This document shows positions 19,801-27,500 of a DNA stretch of 27,500 nt, in pieces (position 1 is the first letter of the stretch; every line of letters starts with the position of its first letter). Made by a program: the position numbers and the translations under genes. The notes under the pieces were generated by a model. That model did not search any database. It worked only from the letters and a program-made list of their open reading frames with translations, and was not told the DNA's origin. The stretch comes from Leishmania mexicana MHOM/GT/2001/U1103 (Eukaryota; Euglenozoa; Kinetoplastea; Trypanosomatida; Trypanosomatidae): the NCBI RefSeq assembly GCF_000234665.1, contig NC_018336.1, forward strand, positions 251,569 to 279,068, read 5' to 3'.

Positions 19801-21899
19801 GCATGCCCCCTTTTGGTGCAATGGGTGGTGCGGCACCACCTTTGTCGACCACGGCGCTGAACAGTCAACTTACTGCGGCCGTGCCCGGCACGCCCAGTTG
19901 CATTCGGGACTCTCGGCGGCGATCAACCGCCCCTAGCATGACGCCCAGCGGTGGATCAGAGCCGCTGTCACGCACGGCTTCCCGGCGAGGGGATGGCCCC
20001 AGCGGATTATCAAGTGGCGCTGGCACCTCCTCGCCTCAGAAGGCAGCCGCGACTGCCTCGGAGGATCTTCTGCCGGAGCTCTTCTCGGCGGAGGAGGCGG
20101 CGAATACCATCACCATTGTGTTTGACCTGGACGAGACGCTCTGCAACAACCGATGCTTCACCGGACCTATACTTCGACCCGGCGCCGAGCTGCTTCTCCA
20201 CACGCTGCGCGGCCTCTGCCCCTCACCCCAATACAAGGTTATCGACACCCATACCCGCAGCCAGCATGCCTCGAGTCGGCTGTATGACGAGGCAATGCAC
20301 CGTATGGGCGTGGCGCCGCTGTACCGCTCACGGGTTGCACAGAGACAGTCGGCGGATGGCTACCGCCGCACTAACAGCACCGCTCCCGCTGGCACTGTCG
20401 CGGCGTCGGGTGCCAGCGCGTCCGAGGTTTCAGGTCCGGCCTCTTCTGCTGGCTTGTGCAGCACCGGGGAGGCGCGTCCGGCCACGGCGAAGGATACGAA
20501 CCCTCTTCGACTGGAGCTGGTGCTGTGGACGGCGAGCGAAGAGAGTCTAGCCCGGCGTGCCATGCGCCACATTGACCCGGCGAACAAGATCTTCGACGAA
20601 GCCATTTATCGCGATGCGCGGTGGTATCGTGACTCGCACTACACGAAGGAGCTGTGCCGACTCGGCCGGTGCATAAATCGCGTGGTCATCGTCGAGAACT
20701 CGATCGAATCTGTTATTCGCAATCGCCAGAACTCCATCCTAGTTACAAGCTTTGTGCGCAACCGCCTCGACCGACAACTCTTCCTCGTGCGCGAAGTCCT
20801 GCGAGATTGGGTTTGTGGCATGCGGGCGAAGCTGGCAGAGCAACAGTACGCATCCCGCGCTGCTAGTTCGCTGCGGGAGAGTGTTGAGCGTACGACGGAT
20901 CACGATGCCGCGCTGCGCTCCTTCAGAGGAAACTCGGTTGGTTCCCGGACCGGGGAGTCTGTCGAGGAGGGGGGCGAGAGTCCGGTGCCGCCGCACTCGA
21001 CGCGGCCGCTCGCACGCGTTGGCCGAAGTGAGAGCATGACCGTGATGATTGATCATGCCGGCACACGCATTGACGCCGGAGACCCCATCAACGATAACTC
21101 TGGCGGTAACGATTCGCAACGTGGTTCGACTCCCGAACTGGCCCCATCGGCGCCGTGCCGCCCCTCCGCTCATGTTGTGTCTGTGCCCAGCTCGCCGCTG
21201 CCTCCCGCCACTCGCCCCCTGAGCGCTATGGCGCGTCGCGCGCCAAACATTGTGGAGTTCCTGCAGCACCATCGGCTCATCTTTCCAGACTCGAACTTCC
21301 TTCGCTTCCAGCTTACGGGCGACGTCATGAAGCACCTGCAGACCAAGGAGGCCGCCCTCATCGCCGCCGCCCTCCACCCACCGCTGATGGCAGCTGAACA
21401 GCCGGCCGCACGGGCGGCGCGTTCCATTGGCTACGGACCTGTTTCTCGCACAACCCGACCCACGCGCGCACCATTGAACGCTCTGCCATCCTCCACGCCT
21501 CCAGTAACTACTACCGCAGCTACCACGGCAAGCCCGGGAGGACCTGCACCGAGAACGCCGCAGTTCCGCGCTGCTGGCCGTGCATCTCCTAGCAGGGGTG
21601 GGGTGGCAGTGGACGGCGTCGCAGCAGCTGTGACGCGGCAGCGTACTCCAGGGAAGGAGGCGGGCGCGGCGAGAACGCCTGTAGCGGTGTCGACTCCGAC
21701 GTCTCCGTCGGGAGGATCCGTAGTTGGCGCAACTGGGAACAGCCGCCTCGGCTATTCATCCTCCAACGATGCGACTCGTGCGGCGAATGCACACCGCGAC
21801 CCGGTGGTGCGACTACAGCGCACAGCGTCGGCGCCGCTTAAGCGGCCAGTGACCAACGAGACGTATGGTTCGCGCGGCACTGTGGAGGAGAGAAAATGA
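16830..21899 (+). CDS. FCP1/SCP-type (HAD) protein phosphatase in a very long disordered protein
   Basis: The gene encodes 1689 residues and ends at TGA 21897-21899. The start is ATG 16830, the first AUG after the likely acceptor at 16583; the frame is open to 16443 but has no ATG there. Residues 1 to ~785 are Ser/Pro/Arg-rich and disordered, with a basic RKRRS patch (32-36) that could be nuclear-targeting. A charged helical island lies at ~793-846. The catalytic domain spans ~1095-1320. It has motif I FDLDETL (the DxDxT nucleophile and acid are Asp1099 and Asp1101), motif II LWTAS (Thr1234), Lys1273 in TKELCRLGR, and motif IV as Glu1289-Asn1290. Most SCP-type enzymes have Asp-Asn there and FCP1 has Asp-Asp. 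About 55 low-complexity residues (~1168-1225) are inserted between motifs I and II. A second conserved-looking block follows at ~1468-1519. The family removes phosphate from Ser/Thr, classically on the RNA polymerase II CTD; the substrate here is unknown. Confidence 0.92.
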   Translation: MSVSSDSCHTGENSDSADALNSNRPQRLSFIRKRRSLTSPSPRSHAPAPLSHLTPVTTGASPPPSNKDRDRRSDYTKPSSVARKRSNTAAPSGRGETLGRAHARHPPSADTAAAPASSLQASRATDVDPYARTNPTTLNAASFSLTRMRPSSAASPATVARSTTQHAPHRSTSRSGSRTVPGFLHSTFSSRAHLPAPPPELPIADAALAPLQVSMSGTTSSNHNIDAESAPPPTKSLLPSSIERGQKMCGTDNNGVIRPGRTQASDLGPPTGTPVALAVIHGSRGRGYGGTSGVRAGAAISPPFLLDGDVAPIVMHPNPLTDPAPHIYGGKRRNRVTLESSFASASEGADGEPVQAPPPPASVHSSSQSVKEQLGITADVPEELRSSSTMNHASSQPDCTPPQHLQKQPMHVHNPSQSMVALSSVPQTPRRPAIVPEVRDRHLPAPKTPQLNEKSQIARSGEEAVCTVLRSSLPAASYGAPIYKARPVPPFSHPPPECAPVNADPAQRILHPCTSSAGKDGPPSSTALDAEAGGSTEPQLRKGRQRRSASSCTPESSSSLERRSSASSRSPSVDAAVYSPACAHEQPLSKESIRSASLETTTSAHLSQRNPSAPRSPFTSAVTPPSSVDPAAELSPSRSSVHNEVEEETPVARRAPPQQEPMRLPELHVVAESAVSAASERSLSSHRSGSCSTPLESFAALLEDLHVLWREEEPLTCQVSNTSHASNGAFDGCASRSTASAMAEPKDDESSSLMYPADTSDHNPEGLEEVKQVPESSLDELLRGTDTTGHAPITPRLRHRIEKDQQRELEMLRAVTKERHPEIFGLLDSPQTLMRELERMGADRDGQEFNDRGTTSNATDEVTTPPAARSPRKRPPAVPASSQTSLTTLVAQGSRAKPEERLPVRDAGGAAAPTTEKSCTTESSARKGKPSVSATSTSSGRARERSQAVLRSSRRTNAPENGSAGNGDGVSISTPRGRAAGEAGSGARGTGMPPFGAMGGAAPPLSTTALNSQLTAAVPGTPSCIRDSRRRSTAPSMTPSGGSEPLSRTASRRGDGPSGLSSGAGTSSPQKAAATASEDLLPELFSAEEAANTITIVFDLDETLCNNRCFTGPILRPGAELLLHTLRGLCPSPQYKVIDTHTRSQHASSRLYDEAMHRMGVAPLYRSRVAQRQSADGYRRTNSTAPAGTVAASGASASEVSGPASSAGLCSTGEARPATAKDTNPLRLELVLWTASEESLARRAMRHIDPANKIFDEAIYRDARWYRDSHYTKELCRLGRCINRVVIVENSIESVIRNRQNSILVTSFVRNRLDRQLFLVREVLRDWVCGMRAKLAEQQYASRAASSLRESVERTTDHDAALRSFRGNSVGSRTGESVEEGGESPVPPHSTRPLARVGRSESMTVMIDHAGTRIDAGDPINDNSGGNDSQRGSTPELAPSAPCRPSAHVVSVPSSPLPPATRPLSAMARRAPNIVEFLQHHRLIFPDSNFLRFQLTGDVMKHLQTKEAALIAAALHPPLMAAEQPAARAARSIGYGPVSRTTRPTRAPLNALPSSTPPVTTTAATTASPGGPAPRTPQFRAAGRASPSRGGVAVDGVAAAVTRQRTPGKEAGAARTPVAVSTPTSPSGGSVVGATGNSRLGYSSSNDATRAANAHRDPVVRLQRTASAPLKRPVTNETYGSRGTVEERK

Positions 21900-22289
21900 A
21901 GCTGGTTTGATGGACGCAGCAAGGGCCGACCCAGTCTCTGAAGGGCACGGGAGAAGGGCTACGGAGGGGGCGGGTGACTGTCTGAGCACGTTCCGCGTGC
22001 GTGGATGCGTGTGTGCGTGCGGCCAGAGCTTCTTTCTCCCCTCATATTCCCCTCCCCTGTCGTGGCTGAGGCAGTCTATTGTATCCATGAAAGCTTGTGC
22101 ACGCTGAAGCTCAGCGTAATTGGATCGGCTCCTGGCGATGCGCAGGGTGCGGGCGGCGCACTTAGGTGTGCATCTGCTTCCCTCAAACAAACGTGCCGAC
22201 CACGGAACCGCTAGCGCGTCACGCTGACCTCTTTTTTCCCCCAAAACAGGAGTAGGGGCAGCTTTACAACGGTTTGTGTGTGTGTGTGT
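21900..22289 (+). other. Proximal 3' UTR of the phosphatase gene
   Basis: About 390 bp without a gene. It ends in a (TG)n run at 22275-22289 that directly abuts SIDER-like copy 2. It shows no similarity to the sequence left of copy 1. Confidence 0.6.
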
Positions 22290-22848
22290 ATGGGCACACC
22301 TCTCGGTGCATGGTAGCTCAGAGTCCAGTACCTCCTCCCCCATCTCCCATCCCCATCCCTGCCAAACGCCGAGCTGCCTCTGGCGCTGACAGGGCCGAGT
22401 GCCTGCGACGCAGCGCAGCCAGGGCGGTGCATCGCTGCTGATGGCGGCGGTCAGCTCCTGGGCGGCGTGGCGTCCGGGTGATCTGCAGCCGCGAACGCCC
22501 GTGTGCGCTCTCCACATGATGGGCAGACTGTCCGCGTGACGCGAACGCATCCCACCACCCGGCCCTCGCACTGCCCGCTGGTGTGGGGAAGCCTGAGCCA
22601 CCCACTCCCACCGAGGGGGAGGGGACGCACCAGGGGTGGCAGCCGGCATAGCGGGGAAGCGGCTGTGAGGCGGTGGGTGAGGGGGTAGAGCTTGAGGCAG
22701 AGAAGGTGCTGAGATGACTGGGTGGGCGCATTGCTGTAATGCGTGTGCTTAGCGTTGCCTCGCCCCACGCTGGTGGGGCCTGTAACAGGCCCTGCGTAGA
22801 GCACAGTTGAGCTCGTGCTGTATGGGACATAGAACGGACACGTTGAAG
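22290..22848 (-). mobile_element. SIDER-like degenerate retroposon, copy 2
   Basis: This block is collinear with 4218-4776 (offset 18072) and differs only at 22375 and 22708, both transitions. It starts 390 nt after the phosphatase stop codon, so it probably lies in that gene's 3' UTR. The flanks differ from those of copy 1 on both sides, so the shared unit ends sharply at 22290 and 22848. On the inferred minus sense strand the 3' end runs into a CA-rich stretch (complement of 22275-22289), which could be a degenerate A-rich tail; this weakly supports the orientation. SIDER2 elements are known to promote decay of mRNAs that carry them in sense, and whether this holds for an antisense copy is unclear. 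No target-site duplication was found. Confidence 0.72.
22776..22792 (+). repeat. Perfect hairpin inside SIDER-like copy 2
   Basis: Same 7-bp stem and 3-nt loop as in copy 1 (4704-4720), fully conserved. Confidence 0.7.
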
Positions 22849-23687
22849 GCGAAAAGGCATAATAGCTAACAAGTGGGCGGTGGGGGGGGAGCTCCCTGCC
22901 CCTCCACCTCTTCCATGTCTGCATTGACGGCTGGGTCTACCGTTGCTGGTGCTTTTCTCTGCGCCGTTATGACTTGTTTCTCTGGCGTACAACCGTTGGC
23001 CTCGCACACCCTGTGTATGCTTCTTGTCTGTGAATTACCTCTTCCCAACTCGCACCTTTTTCAGGAAGCAGGGGCGAGTGGGTATGGGCTACTGCTTGCG
23101 CGAGTATCTCCACTCTGCTCCAACGTCGCCTCTTTCTCTGTCCTTCTCCCTCCTGTCCACCCACCCCGCCCCCGCCGCACCTGCTCGCCACCCGCGTACT
23201 CTCCTCCTACACCGCTATCCCTCCCCTTCTCCTCCCCGAAACCGTCGAAGGCTCGCCGACGCCATCTACAGACGAGAAGCTGTCATTGCCGTTTGCACGA
23301 ACGATCCCCGAGGCGCACGCAGTGTGGCTCGCTTTCTCAACGGTAATTTTTTTCCCCGTCTCCATCCCTCGGCATTTCCACGTTTTACACAGCACACTTC
23401 TGCTGTGCTCTTTTCTGGGGTGGCGGTGCCGGTCACTCTGGTGCGTGAGGAGGCGCGTGGTGTTTGGTGTTCCGCTGAGTATTGGGCAGCGGAATATACG
23501 TCTACACGGACGTACGAAAACCGCACTGCGATGCGCACGCCATTGTATTTTTCTTTCCCACCTCGCGTGCACGACTGGCGTGAGCGACAGTTTCCCTTCG
23601 CGCGCATTCCCCCACCTGACCTGGAGAGGCTCGTAAAGGGGTCCCATTCGCGACACGGTGGCACATAAACAACCAAATAAAAGGAAG
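22849..23687 (+). other. Spacer and 5' leader of the last gene
   Basis: No accepted gene. CT-rich tracts occur at 23100-23230 and 23345-23390. A 45-codon open frame with an ATG at 23531 ends at TAA 23666-23668, 19 bases before the main ATG, and could act as an upstream ORF if the acceptor at 23391 is used. Confidence 0.55.
23341..23392 (+). promoter_or_regulatory. Possible spliced-leader acceptor for the last gene
   Basis: A T7 run and a C/T-rich stretch end at the AG of 23391-23392, about 295 nt before ATG 23688. Use of this AG would include one upstream ATG (23531). Earlier tracts at 23130-23230 and weaker later ones (for example AG at about 23589) are alternatives. Confidence 0.4.
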
Positions 23688-26600
23688 ATGACCACTCGCC
23701 GCCCCGTGCCAGCCAGCCAGCAGCTGGGGGCGCGGTGGATGCTGACCACGTACGTGACCTGCTGTTTGCCGACTGGGACGCGTGCTTCGTGGAATCAGCG
23801 ACGATCCTGCGTATCCTTTGCGACGGCCCCGCAGCCGCCTTCAATGCCTCTTGCCAACCCACCGCCCCTTCATGACACGATCGCAGCAGCGACGTCGAAA
23901 ACCACCCGCGAGGACTTCGCCGCCGCCTTTGCACGTGCTACAGCGGACGTAGCCGATGACCTGCTGCAAGGAAGCAGCTGCGCTACCCATTTTCAGCGGT
24001 CGGCCCACCTTTCGGCCTGGACCGAGTACCTCGTCGGGCTACGCGACGTACCCCCTAGCAACACAGCTGAGGGACCTCAGCAGAGCCGCGGTGCCTCTAT
24101 GAGGGCCTCGTCCTTTACCGCCGGGTCTCCTCTGACCGACGACTTTGCGGCTGCACAGGACATGTTTCTGCACCATATCTTCGACGATGTTAAGGAAGCC
24201 GCGTTGTACTCGACCACTCGCCGGCCAGAGGCTTTTTTGCGCCCTGAGCAAGCGGCAACCGACGGCGCTCCTGCGGGTGGGTTTCAGTGGCAGCTTATGC
24301 CGCTAGCAGCGGCGCTGAAGGACATGGAGGTTGTCCTACAGGATATGCTCCTGTGGGAGCAGGGGGGTCGTGTCAAAGGTGAGTCGGCCGGGTTCCCCAC
24401 CAACTCTGTGGTCGCGTTTTGGCGCGCCATGCTGGAGCAGGCATTCCTCGGGCAGTACTGTGAGCTTGCGGCGCTGAATGACGGCGACGTGGCAGCAACC
24501 GGTGCGCCGCAACACTGGCTGCAAAACATCTACCCTTATGACTACTCCCGGCAACCGGCAGGACTGCGACGGCGTCTCGAGCGCGGTATCCGTGCGCTTC
24601 TATGCTCATCTGCCTACACACTTCACATGCACTGGGAGCAGCACATGGCGCGCCACCCTCCCTCGGATGGCGCGGCAAAGATCTTGGGGCTCGAGTTTGT
24701 CATGCTTTGGTGGTGGGCTAACCCTGATCAGATGCCAATTGAGGTATCCCTCGCTGCTGCTCGACTGCCGCCACCGACGCAGCAGTCGTTGCGACAGCGA
24801 GAGTCGCCGGCGGAGGCGGCTGCTCTGGGACACCACAGCGATGGCAGGCACCCAGCAGCGCCACCGCGGCGAGCAGTGGATATTCCAATGGCACCGCCAT
24901 CTGTTGAACAGCACTTGCAGCGCTACATCGTTCACCATTTGGGCTGGGGGAGCGCCGGTGCGCATACCCATCCTCAGGATGTGCAGCAACAGCGGCGTCG
25001 CCATGCTGTACTCCGCGACGGTGGTCTTCTCTGCCCGGCAGCGGTGTTCCCTCCAGCATACCAAGACGCGCTCCGCGCGCACTTGGCCCGCGTGCGCCAC
25101 AGGAAAAACCTGACGACATGCCCATTGTTCCTGCGGTTGGTGGAGGTGGCTCTGGCGGTGGCCACATCCGACGCGGCGGCCTTAAGTGGAGGCAACGTGC
25201 CAAGCTCGTCCACGCACCCGGCCCAATGCAAGCCTCTGAGCGCGGCTGCCCGTCGCGGTCGAGAAATCGCCATCCAGCTTTGCCAAGAGTGGCTGTGGCC
25301 AGTGGTATGCGGCCGCACTTCTCCACTCACGATGTCATCGCTGGGGCAGCCGCCCCACAGCTGTAGCGCCGCCGTCGCGCACGCGCCGCCACACGCCGAG
25401 TCGATGGAGACATTTGAGGATTGGGCTGTGCTGATAGCAGCCGTGGTGGCGGTGTCGCAGGTGCGCGGCAACCTGCTCGCGTTGCGGCGTGCGGGCGGAG
25501 TGAGTATGCGAGGAAGGCCTGAAGTGGCGCATTGCGCGACCTTCTCCGGAGCCGGTGGTAGCAACACTGAAGAGCCGGCTGCTGCGACGTTGGACAGGAG
25601 CACGAGCCTCGCTCACGTTCGTGACCGCCTCTATATGCCTCTGATGCGAGTCTTGCTAGCCGACCCCGAAGATGTGTCGTCGAGTGACGGCGAGCATCCT
25701 GTCGATGCCTACGGTGCGACAGTGCGAGACGACATGCCTGGCTGGGTGGCACTTGTATTCGCGCGCGTGTCCGCTTGCTTCGAGGAGGCAGGGATGCTGC
25801 AACGTGACGTAGCCCGCCAGCCTGCGACCCCTGCGCGGCTCTGGTGCCTTCTCTTTCACGCCATGTGTGACGCTTTCCCCAGCGTCTTTCATTCGGGCAA
25901 CACCGTGACGGTCATGTGGACGCTGCTGGCGCTCGAGGGAGTTTGTGCGGGGCCGTCGCTCTACTACAGCACGTATCGGGCGACGAATGCTGGCAAAACA
26001 CAGACGATGTCAGCGTGGTTGAACACGCTGGCGGCTTGGAACGGCTCCAGAGTACATGCTACCGAGCTTGCCCTGCTGGAGAAACTCCCAAGCTGCGCCG
26101 ATGAGAGCGAGGCTGTGGCTGCATGCGCGCTATGCCCGCGGATGGAAAGGTGCCAGCGGACCGCGTTTGTTCTCTCGACTGCCGTGGTCGAAACTTCAGC
26201 TAACGACGGTGGCCTGAAACACTCAGTCGAAGCGTCTACGGCACACTCGCGGCAAGGGAGGAGGCACAGTAAAGTGACATCTCTTCCCTCATTCGCCAGT
26301 GCCTTGTCTCCTGCATTACCGCTGCAGCGGAGCTCTGCAGCTGCACTCGCCCAAGCGCGGGCCCATCTCACATCCTGCGCGGAGCTCTCTGAGGAGGTGG
26401 TGACGGTTTCCATCGAAGTCTTCCGGCGATACGCAACGCTCCCAGTGCCGGTACCTGGCGTGGAGACGCTGCCCTCCATCGAGGCTGCTGCATCGGTGTC
26501 CCACGTGGGAGAGGAGCGGCACCGCCATAACGGCGGCAGGCTACCGACAGAAGCGGCGCTGTTGCGGCCTCGGGGGCACCCATCGTTGATGGTGCTTCTC

Positions 26601-27500
26601 CGCCTTCTTCAGGTGGTGGCCCTGTTCGGTGAATCCGGAAACCCCCCGTCTGTCGGCGATCCTGGTCTTGTCCAATGCGTAGTGGATGATGTGATAAGTG
26701 CATGTCATCCTATGGTTGCCGTGTACCTGCGCAAGCTGCGCGTCTACGCGGCGGCGGTGTCAGGGAGAAGCGGTGCCTTGGCGCTGCTACACAACGAAAC
26801 ACTGCAACGTGCACTAGATAGCCTCCCTCCCTCACTGGGGCGGCAGCGTCTCGTGAAGGCGTTGCTGTGGTCTGGACTACCAGCCTCCGCGTTGGAGGAA
26901 GGAAAGGCGACGGAGGCAGCGGTGTACGGCAGCGGCTCTCTTGCATGGTATGTACTGGAGAGAAATCAACAGCGGTTCCTGACCTTTAACCGACACAACA
27001 CGTCTGCTGCCGCTTCCATCGACACGACGGACGACAGACACCACAGGCGGCAGCCATTCTCCACCGACGAGGGAAGCGAAATAGGCAGCGGCGCAGGCGA
27101 TGGCACGAACAGTTTCGCAGAGGTGGTGTCTTGCTTGGATGAGGTTGTGAGGCACCTTTGGCAGTTGGCGATCGCTATCCCAGACACGGCCCGTGTTGCC
27201 CTCTGCCTTCACCCGTACGTGAGCAATGGCGTGGTAAAGCGCAGTGACCTAGACACAGCCGTGAACTCCCCGGAAACGGCCGTCAAGTGGTCGGATGAAG
27301 GAGCGTCGGTGGCAACTAGCTGCGACAGCGATGGGGTGACCGACAATGAACCCGACCCCGCTCGGGCGAGCAGTGGTGAAGACACATTACCAGCCTTGCC
27401 CACCGCAGCCGCTAGCAAAGACATACCCGATGCGTTGGAGTACGAAAGCAGCGCCCTCCTGGAAAGCACAGCGGACGAGTGCCTCGACGCCGAAGTCGAT
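23688..27500 (+). CDS. Large unrecognised protein, 3' end outside window
   Basis: From ATG 23688 (AAGAAG before it) this frame is open to the window edge, 1271 codons with no stop, so it is certainly coding over most of its length. The next stop upstream in frame is at 23634. Codons ~62 onward read as a mainly helical protein rich in Ala, Leu, Val and Trp, with low-complexity His/Arg/Ser-rich inserts. Examples of ordered blocks are ~198-350, with several Trp residues, and ~690-760. No signal peptide, membrane segment, ATP-binding loop or known catalytic motif was recognised. A helical-repeat scaffold is one possibility, but that is only a guess. Between about 23731 and 23868 the + frame starting at 23735 reads more protein-like than the annotated frame, so the first ~60 residues are doubtful (see findings). 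The antisense open frames are shadows. Confidence 0.85.
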   Translation, partial: MTTRRPVPASQQLGARWMLTTYVTCCLPTGTRASWNQRRSCVSFATAPQPPSMPLANPPPLHDTIAAATSKTTREDFAAAFARATADVADDLLQGSSCATHFQRSAHLSAWTEYLVGLRDVPPSNTAEGPQQSRGASMRASSFTAGSPLTDDFAAAQDMFLHHIFDDVKEAALYSTTRRPEAFLRPEQAATDGAPAGGFQWQLMPLAAALKDMEVVLQDMLLWEQGGRVKGESAGFPTNSVVAFWRAMLEQAFLGQYCELAALNDGDVAATGAPQHWLQNIYPYDYSRQPAGLRRRLERGIRALLCSSAYTLHMHWEQHMARHPPSDGAAKILGLEFVMLWWWANPDQMPIEVSLAAARLPPPTQQSLRQRESPAEAAALGHHSDGRHPAAPPRRAVDIPMAPPSVEQHLQRYIVHHLGWGSAGAHTHPQDVQQQRRRHAVLRDGGLLCPAAVFPPAYQDALRAHLARVRHRKNLTTCPLFLRLVEVALAVATSDAAALSGGNVPSSSTHPAQCKPLSAAARRGREIAIQLCQEWLWPVVCGRTSPLTMSSLGQPPHSCSAAVAHAPPHAESMETFEDWAVLIAAVVAVSQVRGNLLALRRAGGVSMRGRPEVAHCATFSGAGGSNTEEPAAATLDRSTSLAHVRDRLYMPLMRVLLADPEDVSSSDGEHPVDAYGATVRDDMPGWVALVFARVSACFEEAGMLQRDVARQPATPARLWCLLFHAMCDAFPSVFHSGNTVTVMWTLLALEGVCAGPSLYYSTYRATNAGKTQTMSAWLNTLAAWNGSRVHATELALLEKLPSCADESEAVAACALCPRMERCQRTAFVLSTAVVETSANDGGLKHSVEASTAHSRQGRRHSKVTSLPSFASALSPALPLQRSSAAALAQARAHLTSCAELSEEVVTVSIEVFRRYATLPVPVPGVETLPSIEAAASVSHVGEERHRHNGGRLPTEAALLRPRGHPSLMVLLRLLQVVALFGESGNPPSVGDPGLVQCVVDDVISACHPMVAVYLRKLRVYAAAVSGRSGALALLHNETLQRALDSLPPSLGRQRLVKALLWSGLPASALEEGKATEAAVYGSGSLAWYVLERNQQRFLTFNRHNTSAAASIDTTDDRHHRRQPFSTDEGSEIGSGAGDGTNSFAEVVSCLDEVVRHLWQLAIAIPDTARVALCLHPYVSNGVVKRSDLDTAVNSPETAVKWSDEGASVATSCDSDGVTDNEPDPARASSGEDTLPALPTAAASKDIPDALEYESSALLESTADECLDAEVD

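Noticed and set aside
1..27500. tRNA, rRNA, CRISPR arrays, bacterial-type operons or phage genes
   Set aside because: No cloverleaf-like tRNA sequence, rRNA segment, regularly spaced repeat array or prokaryotic gene organisation was seen; the layout is trypanosomatid throughout.

Overview
The window looks like nuclear chromosomal DNA of a trypanosomatid, most likely Leishmania or a close relative. All convincing genes are intronless and lie on the + strand, as in a polycistronic unit. They have GC-rich third codon positions and are separated by kilobase-scale spacers full of CT-rich tracts, GT/CA microsatellites and poly-C runs. Pyrimidine tract plus AG (spliced-leader acceptor) signals sit a few hundred bases before the start codons. 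Two ~560 bp repeats match the size, placement and partial motifs of Leishmania SIDER retroposons. All of this rests on sequence reading and family knowledge; no database search was run.

Layout: (1) 3-467, the C-terminal tail of an unrecognised protein. (2) 1907-3169, a 420-residue Ser/Pro-rich protein with one C-terminal coiled coil. (3) 3170-5119, a spacer holding SIDER-like copy 1 (4218-4776). (4) 5120-6336, a decayed gene broken by stops and frameshifts. (5) 6337-9581, a long spacer. (6) 9582-12962, a 1126-residue protein with a PHO80-type cyclin box and a Tyr/Asp/Glu-rich tail. (7) 12963-16829, a second long spacer. (8) 16830-21899, a 1689-residue, mostly disordered protein carrying an FCP1/SCP-type (HAD) phosphatase domain. 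(9) 21900-23687, a spacer with SIDER-like copy 2 (22290-22848). (10) 23688 to the window end, at least 1271 codons of a large unrecognised protein that is still open at the edge.

The two recognisable proteins are regulatory: a cyclin that should partner a CDK-type kinase, and a DxDxT Ser/Thr phosphatase. Genes in one trypanosomatid unit are usually functionally unrelated and are controlled mainly through their UTRs, so the adjacency is not evidence of a shared pathway. The most notable points are the two SIDER-like copies, which differ at only 2 of 559 positions although 18 kb apart; the phosphatase with a variant HAD motif IV and an in-domain insert; and the start of the last gene, where two frames compete over ~150 bp in a way that suggests compensating indels.
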